64,000 bases of DNA from CAVQZA01 sp963718355 (GTDB lineage: Bacteria; Actinomycetota; Thermoleophilia; Gaiellales; Gaiellaceae): assembly GCA_963718355.1 (NCBI GenBank), contig CAVQZA010000019.1:61930-125929 (forward strand). Direction: 5' to 3'. The translations under genes were made by a program, and so were the position numbers. Positions 8,194 to 17,568 of this stretch are shown here, piece by piece. Under the pieces are notes generated by a model. The model did no database searches. It was given only the letters and a program-made list of their open reading frames with translations, and had not been told where the DNA came from. Each line of letters starts with the position of its first letter. Within the stretch, counting starts at the first letter, position 1.

Positions 8194-8834
8194 GGCTTCG
8201 CCTTCCGCTCGTCGTCCTCGCCGCGCTTGCGCTCGCAGGTCCGGCCAGCGCCGCGCCGGTCAAGCCGAGCGTCGCGTTTCAGCAACTCCTGACCGCGGCC
8301 AAAGCGGGCAAGAGCGCGACGGTCTTCGCCGGCCTCTCGGCCCTGACGCGCGGACAGTACGTGACTCCGGCCGCCTTCGCGAAGAGCGACGCCGGCAAGG
8401 CGCTCACCGCCGCGTCGCGCAGCGTCCATACCCCGCTCGTCGGCCAGACGTTTCCGAGCGGCGGCGCCGTCGAGGCCGTCAAGACACCGGCCGGCGCGTA
8501 CGCCGGCGCCATGCGCCTGGAGGGCGGCCGCTGGAAGCTCGTGGTCGATCCGAACGTGCTCGTGCAGCCGATCTCGCCTGGCGCTGGAACGGTCAACGGC
8601 AAGGTCTTCCAGGTCGCCGCGCAGGCGATGCTGCCCCAGCCGGTCGACACGGGCGCGCTCTACCTCGACGGCAAGCCGCTTTCGACGAAGGGCGGTGCGA
8701 CGAACGGCGGCCGCACGGTGACCCTGTATGCCAACCTCCCGAAGGGGATCGGCAAGGGACGTCACACGCTGGTCTCCTACGCCCGGGGCGGCGCCCACGC
8801 GGGAGCGCTCGCCTGGGCCTTCACCGTCCGCTAG
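8190..8834 (+). CDS. Secreted protein of unknown function
   Basis: 214 residues. A short signal peptide (about 1-21, ending PASAAP) precedes a mixed alpha/beta protein rich in Ala, Gly and Thr without cysteines. No catalytic motif or named family is recognised. The start overlaps the uvrC stop, so it is co-translated with uvrC although an exported protein has no obvious link to DNA repair. Its stop overlaps the stop of a 22-codon reading frame on the other strand. Confidence 0.6.
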   Translation: MRLRLPLVVLAALALAGPASAAPVKPSVAFQQLLTAAKAGKSATVFAGLSALTRGQYVTPAAFAKSDAGKALTAASRSVHTPLVGQTFPSGGAVEAVKTPAGAYAGAMRLEGGRWKLVVDPNVLVQPISPGAGTVNGKVFQVAAQAMLPQPVDTGALYLDGKPLSTKGGATNGGRTVTLYANLPKGIGKGRHTLVSYARGGAHAGALAWAFTVR

Positions 8835-8899
8835 GGATGGACAGGCGCGACGAGCACGAGCAGCGAGAGAAGTCCGGAGGCTAGGACGAGGATTCTCAT
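8831..8899 (-). CDS. Possible 22-residue hydrophobic peptide
   Basis: ATG at 8899 opens a 22-codon frame that is almost wholly hydrophobic (starts MRILVLASG, ends APVHP) and stops with TAG overlapping the stop of the convergent gene. A TACCCT box sits exactly 6 nt upstream of the ATG, as at other leaderless starts in this window, and a perfect palindrome lies behind it. It looks like a membrane peptide or a lone signal sequence. Short length makes chance hard to exclude. Confidence 0.35.
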   Translation of the reverse strand: MRILVLASGLLSLLVLVAPVHP

Positions 8900-8905
8900 A
8901 CCCCC

Positions 8906-8911
8906 AGGGTA
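8906..8911 (-). promoter_or_regulatory. -10 box (TACCCT) for the small hydrophobic peptide
   Basis: Minus-strand TACCCT with 6 nt to the ATG at 8899; faces the promoter of the 8984 gene across the palindrome at 8934-8958. Confidence 0.35.
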
Positions 8912-8933
8912 GGCGCGGGGTATGGGGTGAGGG

Positions 8934-8958
8934 TTACGCAGACGTTAATTCTGCGTAA
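8934..8958. promoter_or_regulatory. 25-bp palindromic operator
   Basis: Perfect inverted repeat TTACGCAGA - 7 nt - TCTGCGTAA. It lies where the -35 regions of the two divergent leaderless promoters (8906-8911 minus, 8971-8976 plus) would be, so a dimeric regulator bound here could control both. No T-run follows, so it is not a terminator. No regulator gene lies next to it. Confidence 0.6.
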
Positions 8959-8970
8959 TGGTCGACGGGG

Positions 8971-8976
8971 TAGGGT
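8971..8976 (+). promoter_or_regulatory. -10 box (TAGGGT) for the 8984 membrane gene
   Basis: TAGGGT with 7 nt to the ATG at 8984; no Shine-Dalgarno sequence. Confidence 0.45.
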
Positions 8977-8983
8977 TGGCGCG

Positions 8984-9433
8984 ATGGAACAGTGGGCCCT
9001 CTTCTTCCACCTTGTCGGCGCCTTTCTCTTCGTCGGCGGGCTGACCGTCGCGGCGGTCGGGTTCGAGGCGGCGCGCCGGAAGAGCGAGCCGGCCGAGATC
9101 GCGCTGCTGCTCGGGCTGACGCGCTGGGGCGTCGTGCTCGTCAGCGTCGGCGGCGTGGTCGTGCTCGCGTGCGGCTTCTGGCTCGCCGCCGAGGTGCACG
9201 CCAACGGCGACGGCTGGCTCGATGCGGCGCTGGCGCTCTTCATCGTCACCGTTGCGCTCGGCGTCATCGGCGGCCAGCGGCCGAAGAAGGCGCGCCAGCT
9301 CGCGGAGTCGGGCGGCGACCCGGCCGAGATCCGGCGCCTGCTCGACGACGCCGGGACCCGCGCGCTGAACTACGCCGGCGTGGTGCTGGTGCTCGCGATC
9401 CTCGTGCTGATGGTCTGGCGCCCCGGCGCGTAG
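8984..9433 (+). CDS. Integral membrane protein, DUF2269-like
   Basis: 149 residues with four membrane helices (about 5-27, 43-65, 78-95 and 127-145) and a conserved-looking LFFHLVGAFLFVGG start typical of small DUF2269-type membrane proteins, whose role is unknown. The start at 8984 is chosen over an upstream in-frame codon at 8927 because the TAGGGT box falls between them. Expression is probably controlled through the palindrome at 8934-8958. Confidence 0.7.
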   Translation: MEQWALFFHLVGAFLFVGGLTVAAVGFEAARRKSEPAEIALLLGLTRWGVVLVSVGGVVVLACGFWLAAEVHANGDGWLDAALALFIVTVALGVIGGQRPKKARQLAESGGDPAEIRRLLDDAGTRALNYAGVVLVLAILVLMVWRPGA

Positions 9434-9481
9434 AGATGGGCGACGCCATGCCCGCGCGCGTCTCGGGATGGCATCGACCAT

Positions 9482-11107
<1,626 letters not shown>

Positions 11108-11115
11108 GACCGACG

Positions 11116-11125
11116 ATTGTAGATT
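11116..11125. promoter_or_regulatory. Overlapping divergent -10 boxes for pruA and ogt
   Basis: Minus strand TACAAT (11116-11121, 8 nt from the pruA GTG) overlaps plus strand TAGATT (11120-11125, 6 nt from the ogt GTG). Both genes look leaderless, and the two promoters cannot be occupied at the same time. Confidence 0.5.
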
Positions 11126-11131
11126 GGCGGG

Positions 11132-11590
11132 GTGGGCGTGACACGAGTGGCCTACGAGGTCGACGGCTGGGGAGTCGGCGAGCTGTGGGCAGAAGACGGA
11201 CGGGTGCTCCAGCTCGAGCACCCGACACCGGGCGGCCGGCCCGACGGTGAGCACCCGCTCGTGCCCCGGCTTCAGGCCTACTTCGCGGGCGCGCGCGAGA
11301 CCTTCGCCGACGTGCCGGTCGAAGAAGCCTGGTGGACGCCGTTCCAGCGCGCGCTCGCCGAGGCGCTGCGGCGCGTTCGGTGGGGCGAGGTCGTGACCTA
11401 CGGCGAGCTGGCCGCGCTCGCGGGGCGGCCGGGAGCGGCGCGCGCCGCCGGCGGATTCTGCGCGACGAACCGCTTCGGGATCGTGATCCCGTGCCATCGC
11501 GTCGTCGCTGCCGGCGGGATCGGCGGCTACGGCTCGCTCGGGCTCGGCTACAAGCGCCGCCTGCTGGCGCTGGAAGGCGTCGAGTTGTGA
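11132..11590 (+). CDS. ogt: Methylated-DNA-protein cysteine methyltransferase
   Basis: 152 residues. A suicide repair protein that transfers the methyl group from O6-methylguanine to its own cysteine. The active-site motif IPCHRVV (cysteine about residue 121), the helix-turn-helix with WGEVVTYGELA (about 84-94), and the Asn of CATNRF are all present. The N-terminal half is a shortened version of the Ada-C/Ogt N-domain. GTG start six bases after TAGATT; its end overlaps whiA (GTGA). Confidence 0.93.
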   Translation: MGVTRVAYEVDGWGVGELWAEDGRVLQLEHPTPGGRPDGEHPLVPRLQAYFAGARETFADVPVEEAWWTPFQRALAEALRRVRWGEVVTYGELAALAGRPGAARAAGGFCATNRFGIVIPCHRVVAAGGIGGYGSLGLGYKRRLLALEGVEL

Positions 11591-12516
11591 GCCCGATCTC
11601 CGAGGATCTCCGCGACGAGCTCGCCGGGATCGCGCCGCGCCGCGACTGCGACCGGCTCGCGGAGCTCTCCGGCCTGTTCCACGCGGCCGGCAGCGCGCAT
11701 CTGCGCGGACGAGGAGAGATCGCGCTTCATCTCGACCTGGCGAGCTCGGCAGCGGCACGGCGTGCCTTCCAGCTTCTGCGCGAGCTCGGCGTCGACACCG
11801 AGATCCGCACGTACCGGCGCCATGCCTTCGAGCAGTCGACGCGCTACCAGCTGCACGTCGAGGGCAAGCAGCGGGCGCTGCAGGTGTTGTACGAGGCCGG
11901 CGTGCTCGACCAGAGACTGGCGCCGGTGGAGCGACCGCCGAAGCGCGTGGTCGCCAAGCACTGCTGCCGCGGCGCGTACCTCCGCGGCGCCTTGCTCGGC
12001 GGCGGCTCGCTCAGCGGGCCGCGCGCGCCGCACCTCGAGCTCCGAACCGGGAGCGTCGACGGCGCGGAGTTCCTCGCCGAGGTCGCCGCCGGCGAGGGAG
12101 TCACACTGCGCGTCCGCGATCGCGGCAGTCATGCGATCGCCTACGCGAAGGGAGCGGAGCCGATCGAGGGCGTCCTCGCGGCGGCCGGAGCCTCGAGCGC
12201 CGTCCTCGCCTTCGAGGAGCAGGCCGTGATGGGCGCCACGTTGGGCCATGCCAACCGGCTCGCGAACGCCGATCACGCGAATCTCGTGCGCACGAGCCGC
12301 GCCGCCCACGCGCAGCTCCGGGCGATACGGGCGCTCGACGCGGCCGGCATCCTCGACGACCTGCCGGTGCGACTGCGCGAGGCCGGCCGGCTGCGGCTCC
12401 GATATCCGATGCTGTCGCTGCGCGAGCTCGCGGAGCGCTGTGATCCGCCCGCGACGAAAGCCGCCGTGTACCGTCGGCTCTCGAAGCTGCGTCAACTCGC
12501 GGAAGCGGAGGGCTGA
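11587..12516 (+). CDS. whiA: DNA-binding protein WhiA
   Basis: 309 residues, GTG start overlapping the ogt stop. WhiA combines a degenerate LAGLIDADG homing-endonuclease fold (N-terminal two-thirds; KHCCRGAYLRGALLGGGS is the hallmark) with a C-terminal helix-turn-helix (LSLRELAERCDPPATKAAVYRRL). In Streptomyces it activates sporulation-septation genes together with WhiB; outside sporulating lineages it affects division and chromosome segregation. Here it lies upstream of the glycolytic operon, the conserved actinobacterial and firmicute neighbour, but the usual rapZ and yvcK genes are absent. Confidence 0.93.
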   Translation: MSPISEDLRDELAGIAPRRDCDRLAELSGLFHAAGSAHLRGRGEIALHLDLASSAAARRAFQLLRELGVDTEIRTYRRHAFEQSTRYQLHVEGKQRALQVLYEAGVLDQRLAPVERPPKRVVAKHCCRGAYLRGALLGGGSLSGPRAPHLELRTGSVDGAEFLAEVAAGEGVTLRVRDRGSHAIAYAKGAEPIEGVLAAAGASSAVLAFEEQAVMGATLGHANRLANADHANLVRTSRAAHAQLRAIRALDAAGILDDLPVRLREAGRLRLRYPMLSLRELAERCDPPATKAAVYRRLSKLRQLAEAEG

Positions 12517-12621
12517 CGCGAGGCGCGTGGCGCGTCATACTGGCTGGCAGGCGGCGAGCTGGCGCTTGCCCACCGGCGGATACAGACCCCGTCTGCCGGA
12601 TCGGATCTAGCCCGGTTTTGC

Positions 12622-12658
12622 CCGGAGGGGGAGGTCGTCCTCGGAGCTCCCCCTCCGG
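12622..12658 (+). promoter_or_regulatory. Perfect 12-bp hairpin between whiA and gap
   Basis: CCGGAGGGGGAG pairs with CTCCCCCTCCGG across a 13-nt loop. No T-run follows on the plus strand, so a strong intrinsic terminator is unlikely. It may end the whiA transcript in another way or act as a roadblock; the gap promoter (-10 at 12712) lies downstream. The remainder of the 242-bp gap contains no reading frame I can support. Confidence 0.5.
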
Positions 12659-12711
12659 TGCCGCCTCGCGTTGCGCGTTTTCTACCGAAGACCTCGCCGC
12701 GGGCCAACCAC

Positions 12712-12717
12712 TAGACT
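12712..12717 (+). promoter_or_regulatory. Probable -10 box (TAGACT) of the gap operon
   Basis: TAGACT about 40 nt upstream of the gap start; the leader ends in GGGGGA, 8 nt from the ATG, a good Shine-Dalgarno site. No convincing -35 is seen. Confidence 0.35.
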
Positions 12718-12758
12718 CGGACCCAGACATCGAGACTCTCTTCTGGGGGATAAAAATC

Positions 12759-13754
12759 ATGGCAGTTCGCTTGGGAATCAACGGATTCGGGCGCATCGGG
12801 CGCAACTTCTTCCGCGCCGCTCAGGTACGCGGCGCCGACATCGAGATCGTGGCGATCAACGACCTCGGCGATGCGGCGACGATGGCGCATCTACTCAAGT
12901 ACGACTCGCTCCTCGGCCCACTCGACGGCGATGTCGTGCTCGCCGACGGCGAGATCCGCGCGGGCGGCCAGGCGATGAAGGTGCTCGCCGAGCGCGATCC
13001 TGCGGCGCTGCCGTGGGGCGACCTCGGCGTCGACGTCGTGCTCGAGTCGACCGGCTTCTTCACCAAGCGCGAGGCTGCGCAGAAGCACCTCGACGCGGGC
13101 GCGAAGAAGGTCCTGATCTCGGCGCCCGCCACCGACCCGGACATCACGGTCGTGCTCGGCGTCAACAGCGACGAGTACGACAAGGCGGCGCACAACATCA
13201 TCTCGAACGCCTCCTGCACCACGAACTGCATCGCGCCGATGGCGAAGGTGCTGAACGACCTGGCCGGGATCGAGTCGGGCTTCATGACCACGATCCACGC
13301 CTACACGAACGACCAGAGCATCCTGGATCAGCCGCACAAGGACCTGCGCCGGGCCCGCGCGGCCGCGATCAACCTGATCCCGACCTCGACCGGTGCCGCA
13401 AAGGCGATCGGGCTCGTCCTGCCGGAGCTCAAGGGCAAGGTCGACGGCATCTCGGTTCGGGCTCCCGTCCCGACCGGCTCGCTCACCGACTTCGTCGTCA
13501 CGCTCGGCCGCGAGGTCAGCGCCGAGGAGATCAACGCCGCATTCAGGGCGGCTGCCTCGGGACCGCTCGAAGGGCTGCTCCAGTACTCCGAGGACGCGCT
13601 CGTCTCCACGGACATCCAGCAGTCGCAGTTCTCGTGCGTCTTCGACAGCAAGCTGACGATGGCGCACGGGAAGACCGCCAAGGTCTTCGGCTGGTACGAC
13701 AACGAGTGGGGCTACTCGTGCCGTCTGGTCGACCTCGTCGGCGTGCTGCTGTAG
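12759..13754 (+). CDS. gap: Glyceraldehyde-3-phosphate dehydrogenase, type I
   Basis: 331 residues. Oxidises glyceraldehyde 3-phosphate to 1,3-bisphosphoglycerate with NAD+ and phosphate. Rossmann motif INGFGRIGR at residues 7-15, Asp after INDL-type beta strand (favouring NAD over NADP), catalytic cysteine in SNASCTTNC (Cys about 153), histidine in IHAYTNDQ, and WYDNEWGYSCRL near the C-terminus. First gene of a gap-pgk-tpiA-gpmI operon; only four bases separate it from pgk. Confidence 0.98.
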   Translation: MAVRLGINGFGRIGRNFFRAAQVRGADIEIVAINDLGDAATMAHLLKYDSLLGPLDGDVVLADGEIRAGGQAMKVLAERDPAALPWGDLGVDVVLESTGFFTKREAAQKHLDAGAKKVLISAPATDPDITVVLGVNSDEYDKAAHNIISNASCTTNCIAPMAKVLNDLAGIESGFMTTIHAYTNDQSILDQPHKDLRRARAAAINLIPTSTGAAKAIGLVLPELKGKVDGISVRAPVPTGSLTDFVVTLGREVSAEEINAAFRAAASGPLEGLLQYSEDALVSTDIQQSQFSCVFDSKLTMAHGKTAKVFGWYDNEWGYSCRLVDLVGVLL

Positions 13755-13758
13755 TCCG

Positions 13759-14811
13759 ATGAGGAAGCTCCGCTCGGTACGAGACGCGGACGTGGCCGGG
13801 AGGGTCGTGCTGGTCCGCGCCGATCTCAACGTCCCGCTCGAGAACGGGCGCGTCGCCGACGACACTCGCATCCGCGCGGCGCTGCCGACTCTCGAGCTCC
13901 TGCTCGGGCGTGGGGTGCTCGAAGTGCGCGTCTGCTCGCATCTTGGCAGGCCGAAGACGGAGGAGGATCGGGCGCGCTTCTCGATCGCCCCCGTTGCGGC
14001 ACGGCTCGCCGAGTTGCTCCCCGACGATCGGATCTTCGTGCTCGAGAACACCCGCTTCGATCCCGGCGAGACCAAGAACGACCCGGGGTTCGCGCGCCAG
14101 CTCGCGGAGGGTTGCGACCTCTTCGTCAACGACGCGTTCGGCTCGGCGCATCGCGCTCACTCCTCGACGGTCGGCGTCGCCGAGCTGCTCCCCACCTACG
14201 CGGGCTTGCTCCTCGAGAAGGAGCTCGATCACCTCGGGCGCCTGCTCGGCGAGGTCGCGCGGCCGTTCGTGATCGTTGCCGGAGGCGCGAAGGTCGAGGA
14301 CAAGGTCGGCGTGCTCGAGCACCTCGGCGGGCGGGCGGACTCGGTGCTCGTCGGCGGGAAGATGGCCGAGGAGCTGCGCGCGGAGAACCCGCTCTCGTTC
14401 CCGGTCGCGCTCCCCTCGGACGTCGTCGCCGCGGAGGCGTTCGCAGCGGACGCGGAGTCGGAGATCGTGTCGGTCGACGCGATTCCGGACGGCTGGCTCG
14501 GCCTAGACATCGGCCCGGCCACGCGCGCCGAGTTCGGCGAGCTGCTGCGGGACGCGAAGACGATCTTCTGGAACGGTCCGATGGGCGTCTTCGAGTGGCC
14601 GCGCTTTGCGGAGGGCACGAAGGCGGTCGCCCAGGCGGTGGCCGACGCGGATGCGTACTCGGTGGTCGGCGGCGGCGACTCGGTGCGTGCGCTGAACGAG
14701 CTCGGCCTCGAGGACCGGATCTCGTGGGTCTCCACGGGCGGCGGCGCCTCGCTCGAGCTACTCGAAGGCAAAGAGCTACCCGGTGTGGCCGCGATCCCGG
14801 AGGCCGAGTGA
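13759..14811 (+). CDS. pgk: Phosphoglycerate kinase (compact form)
   Basis: 350 residues, against about 385-400 in most bacteria. Transfers phosphate from 1,3-bisphosphoglycerate to ADP. Substrate and nucleotide motifs are complete: RADLNVP, SHLGRP, ENTRF, GGAKVEDK, WNGPMGVFE, VGGGDS and STGGGASLELLEG. The shortening falls mainly after VGGKMA, where the usual stretch before LPSDVV is about 15-20 residues shorter, and in surface loops of the N-domain. Nothing catalytic is lost. Confidence 0.97.
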   Translation: MRKLRSVRDADVAGRVVLVRADLNVPLENGRVADDTRIRAALPTLELLLGRGVLEVRVCSHLGRPKTEEDRARFSIAPVAARLAELLPDDRIFVLENTRFDPGETKNDPGFARQLAEGCDLFVNDAFGSAHRAHSSTVGVAELLPTYAGLLLEKELDHLGRLLGEVARPFVIVAGGAKVEDKVGVLEHLGGRADSVLVGGKMAEELRAENPLSFPVALPSDVVAAEAFAADAESEIVSVDAIPDGWLGLDIGPATRAEFGELLRDAKTIFWNGPMGVFEWPRFAEGTKAVAQAVADADAYSVVGGGDSVRALNELGLEDRISWVSTGGGASLELLEGKELPGVAAIPEAE

Positions 14812-15497
14812 AACTCGTCGCGGGGAACTGGAAGATGTTCAAGGGTCCGGCTGAGGCCGCTGCGTTCTGCGCCGCGTTCGAGCCGCCGGCGGGGGTGGAG
14901 GCGGTCGTCTGCCCGCCCTACGTCTCGCTCGCTGCTGCGGTTGCCGGCGGCGCCACGGTCTTCGCGCAGAGCGTGCACTGGGCCGCCGACGGCGCGTTCA
15001 CCGGCGAGATCTCGGTCTCGATGCTGCAGGAGCTCGGAGTCGTGGGCGCGCTCGTCGGGCATTCCGAGCGGCGCCAGTACTTCGGCGAGACCGACGAGAC
15101 AGTCGCCCGACGCACCGCCGCTGCGCTCGAGGGCGGGCTGCGCGTGATCGCCTGCGTCGGAGAGCTCGAGTCGGAGCGCGACGCGGGTGAGACCGAAGCC
15201 GTGCTCGCCCGCCAGCTCGCGGTGCTCGAGCCGCACCCGGCGCTCGTGGTCGCCTACGAGCCGGTGTGGGCGATCGGCACGGGGAAGACGGCGACCCCCG
15301 ACCTCGTGCGCGAGGCCCACGCCTTCATCAAGTCGCAGCTCGACGCACCCGTGCTCTACGGCGGCTCGGTCAAGCCCGACAACGCCGCCGAGCTGATGTC
15401 GCAGCCCGGTGTCGACGGCGCCCTCGTCGGCGGCGCCTCCCTCGATCCGGACTCGTTCCTCGCGATATGCCTGGCAGCCGCACCTATCCCCTCGTAG
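14808..15497 (+). CDS. tpiA: Triose-phosphate isomerase (compact form)
   Basis: 229 residues (about 250 is usual), GTG start overlapping the pgk stop. Interconverts dihydroxyacetone phosphate and glyceraldehyde 3-phosphate. NWKM carries the catalytic lysine at residue 9, VGHSERR the histidine, AYEPVWAIGTGK the general-base glutamate and flexible loop 6, and YGGSVKPDNA the phosphate-binding loop. The C-terminus overlaps the first 31 bases of gpmI. Confidence 0.97.
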   Translation: MKLVAGNWKMFKGPAEAAAFCAAFEPPAGVEAVVCPPYVSLAAAVAGGATVFAQSVHWAADGAFTGEISVSMLQELGVVGALVGHSERRQYFGETDETVARRTAAALEGGLRVIACVGELESERDAGETEAVLARQLAVLEPHPALVVAYEPVWAIGTGKTATPDLVREAHAFIKSQLDAPVLYGGSVKPDNAAELMSQPGVDGALVGGASLDPDSFLAICLAAAPIPS

Positions 15498-16930
15498 CGC
15501 TCGTGATTCTCGACGGCTGGGGCTGCGCGGCCCCCGGCCCCGGGAACGCAGTGTCGCTCGCGGACACGCCCGTCTTCGACCGGCTCTGGGCCGAGTACGC
15601 CCACACGACGATCGGCGCCTCGGGCGAGGCGGTTGGCCTGCCCGATGGCCAGATGGGCAACTCCGAGGTCGGCCACCTCACGATCGGCTCCGGTCGCGTG
15701 CTGGACCAGGATCTGATGCGCGTGAACCGCGCCGTCGACTCCGGTGCGCTCTATGAAAACGAGGCGCTCGTCTCGGCCTTCCGCCGCGGCGCCAACGTGC
15801 ACCTGATGGGGCTCGTCTCGCATGGCGGCGTCCACTCGCACATCGCGCACCTGCAGGCGCTGCTCGAGCTGGCGCGCCGCGAGGGCAAGGAGGAGCAGAC
15901 CTGGATCCACGCGTTCACCGACGGTCGCGACGTCTCGCCGCACGCGGCGCTCGCCGACCTCGCCGAGCTGCCCGCCGAGAAGATCGCAACCATCTCCGGC
16001 CGCTACTACGCGATGGACCGTGACAAGCGCTGGGACCGAACCGACCTCGCGCTCGACGCGATCACGAAGGGGACCGACCCCGAGGCGGACGACCCGATCG
16101 CCGCCGTCCAGGCCAGCTACGACGCCGGCATCACGGACGAATTCATCGTCCCCGTATCGCTTCGCGGCCGCCCGCGCCTCGAGCAGGGCGACGCCGTGAT
16201 CTTCTTCAACTTCCGCCCGGATCGCGGCCGCCAGCTCACCGAGCGTCTGCTCGCCGGGGGCTACGACGTGACGACGATGACGCGCTACCGCGACGATCTC
16301 GACTGCCCGGTCGCGTTCCCCGAGCAGCAGGTGAAGAACGTTCTTGCCGAGGTGCTCGCCGCACACGACATGCGCCAGCTCCACGTCGCCGAGACCGAGA
16401 AGTACGCCCACGTGACGTACTTCTTCAACGGCGGCGACGAGCACGAATGGCCGGGCGAGACGCGGATCCTCGTGCCGTCGCCACGCGACGTCCCGAGCTA
16501 CGACTTCAAGCCTGAGATGTCCGGGCCCGAGGTGGCCGAGCGGTTCGCGGCCGAAGTGGGTGACGGCTATCGCTTCGCGGTGATCAATTTCGCCAACGCG
16601 GACATGGTCGGCCACACGGGCGTGATCCCCGCCGTCGTCAAGGCGGTCGAGGTCGCCGACGCCTGCCTCGAGAAAGTCGTCGAGGCGGTCGAGAAAGCCG
16701 GCGGCGTCTGCCTGATCACCGCCGATCACGGCAACGCGGAGCAGATGTTCGAGCCCGACGGCGTCAGCCCCTTCACAGCGCACACGACGAATCCCGTGCC
16801 GCTGATCGTCACCGCCGACTGCACGCTCGCCGAGGGCGGCGAGCTCTCCGACCTGGCCCCGACAGCGCTCGCTTTACTCGGGATTGAGCAACCGCCTCAG
16901 ATGACCGGCCGGGACTTAATCACGCCGTAA
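15467..16930 (+). CDS. gpmI: 2,3-bisphosphoglycerate-independent phosphoglycerate mutase
   Basis: 487 residues. Mn-dependent interconversion of 3- and 2-phosphoglycerate without 2,3-BPG cofactor. VILDGWG holds the first metal ligand, GQMGNSEVGHL the phosphoserine (about residue 62), then HGGVHSH, FTDGRDV, GRYYAMDRD, and near the C-terminus NFANADMVGHTG and TADHGNAE with the remaining metal ligands. The start overlaps tpiA by 31 nt; the ATG at 15467 is the only one placing the DGWG motif near the N-terminus. Last gene of the glycolytic operon. Confidence 0.96.
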   Translation: MPGSRTYPLVALVILDGWGCAAPGPGNAVSLADTPVFDRLWAEYAHTTIGASGEAVGLPDGQMGNSEVGHLTIGSGRVLDQDLMRVNRAVDSGALYENEALVSAFRRGANVHLMGLVSHGGVHSHIAHLQALLELARREGKEEQTWIHAFTDGRDVSPHAALADLAELPAEKIATISGRYYAMDRDKRWDRTDLALDAITKGTDPEADDPIAAVQASYDAGITDEFIVPVSLRGRPRLEQGDAVIFFNFRPDRGRQLTERLLAGGYDVTTMTRYRDDLDCPVAFPEQQVKNVLAEVLAAHDMRQLHVAETEKYAHVTYFFNGGDEHEWPGETRILVPSPRDVPSYDFKPEMSGPEVAERFAAEVGDGYRFAVINFANADMVGHTGVIPAVVKAVEVADACLEKVVEAVEKAGGVCLITADHGNAEQMFEPDGVSPFTAHTTNPVPLIVTADCTLAEGGELSDLAPTALALLGIEQPPQMTGRDLITP

Positions 16931-16980
16931 TGATCGCGCAACACACGCCCACCCAACCGTCTGCATAATCAGCAGCACCT

Positions 16981-17568
16981 GTGGCCCTCCCCCAGCCAGA
17001 TTTCGGAGTCCTGAAGAAGGCGCAACGTGGCGATGAGCGCGCGTTCGCCATCATCGTGCGGACGTACGAGACGCCGGTCTTCAACTACGTGCTGCGGCTC
17101 GTGCGTGACCGGTCGCTCGCCGAGGATCTGACCCAGGAGGTCTTCCTCCGCATCTACCAGGGGCTGCCGAAGTTCTCGCTGCGCTCGCGCTTCACGACCT
17201 GGATGTTCCAGGTGACGAAGAACCGCGTGCTCGACGAGCTCCGTTCGCTCGAGCGGCGTCCGAGGTCGCTGATGTCGATCGAGGACGCGCCGCAGCTCGA
17301 GGTCTACGACGCGCCGTACGAGCGTGCCGAGACGATCGAAGCGCTGTGGCGCGCGGTCGAGGACCTGAACGTCGACCTCAAGATGGCGCTGCTCCTGCGT
17401 GACGTCGTCGGGATGTCCTATGCAGAGATCGCCGATTCGCTCGAGATCACTCTCGCCACGGTCAAGTGGCGGATCTACACCGCCCGCGACGAGGTGCAGC
17501 TTGCACTCGGCCGCGAGGGCATCACGTTCTCGGGCGCAGAGCCCGTCGCGCAGCCCGTCGAGGGCTAG
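16981..17568 (+). CDS. ECF-type RNA polymerase sigma factor
   Basis: 195 residues, GTG start. Region 2 (about 14-85; LAEDLTQEVFLRIY and the aromatic FTTWMFQVTKNRVLDELR) binds core polymerase and the -10 element; region 4 (about 120-175; MALLLRDVVGMSYAEIADSLEITLATVKWRIYTA) binds the -35 element. This is a two-domain group 4 sigma factor of the RpoE/SigW kind. No anti-sigma factor lies beside it, so how it is held inactive is not visible. Its stop overlaps by four bases the stop of the convergent phosphoesterase gene. Confidence 0.9.
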   Translation: MALPQPDFGVLKKAQRGDERAFAIIVRTYETPVFNYVLRLVRDRSLAEDLTQEVFLRIYQGLPKFSLRSRFTTWMFQVTKNRVLDELRSLERRPRSLMSIEDAPQLEVYDAPYERAETIEALWRAVEDLNVDLKMALLLRDVVGMSYAEIADSLEITLATVKWRIYTARDEVQLALGREGITFSGAEPVAQPVEG

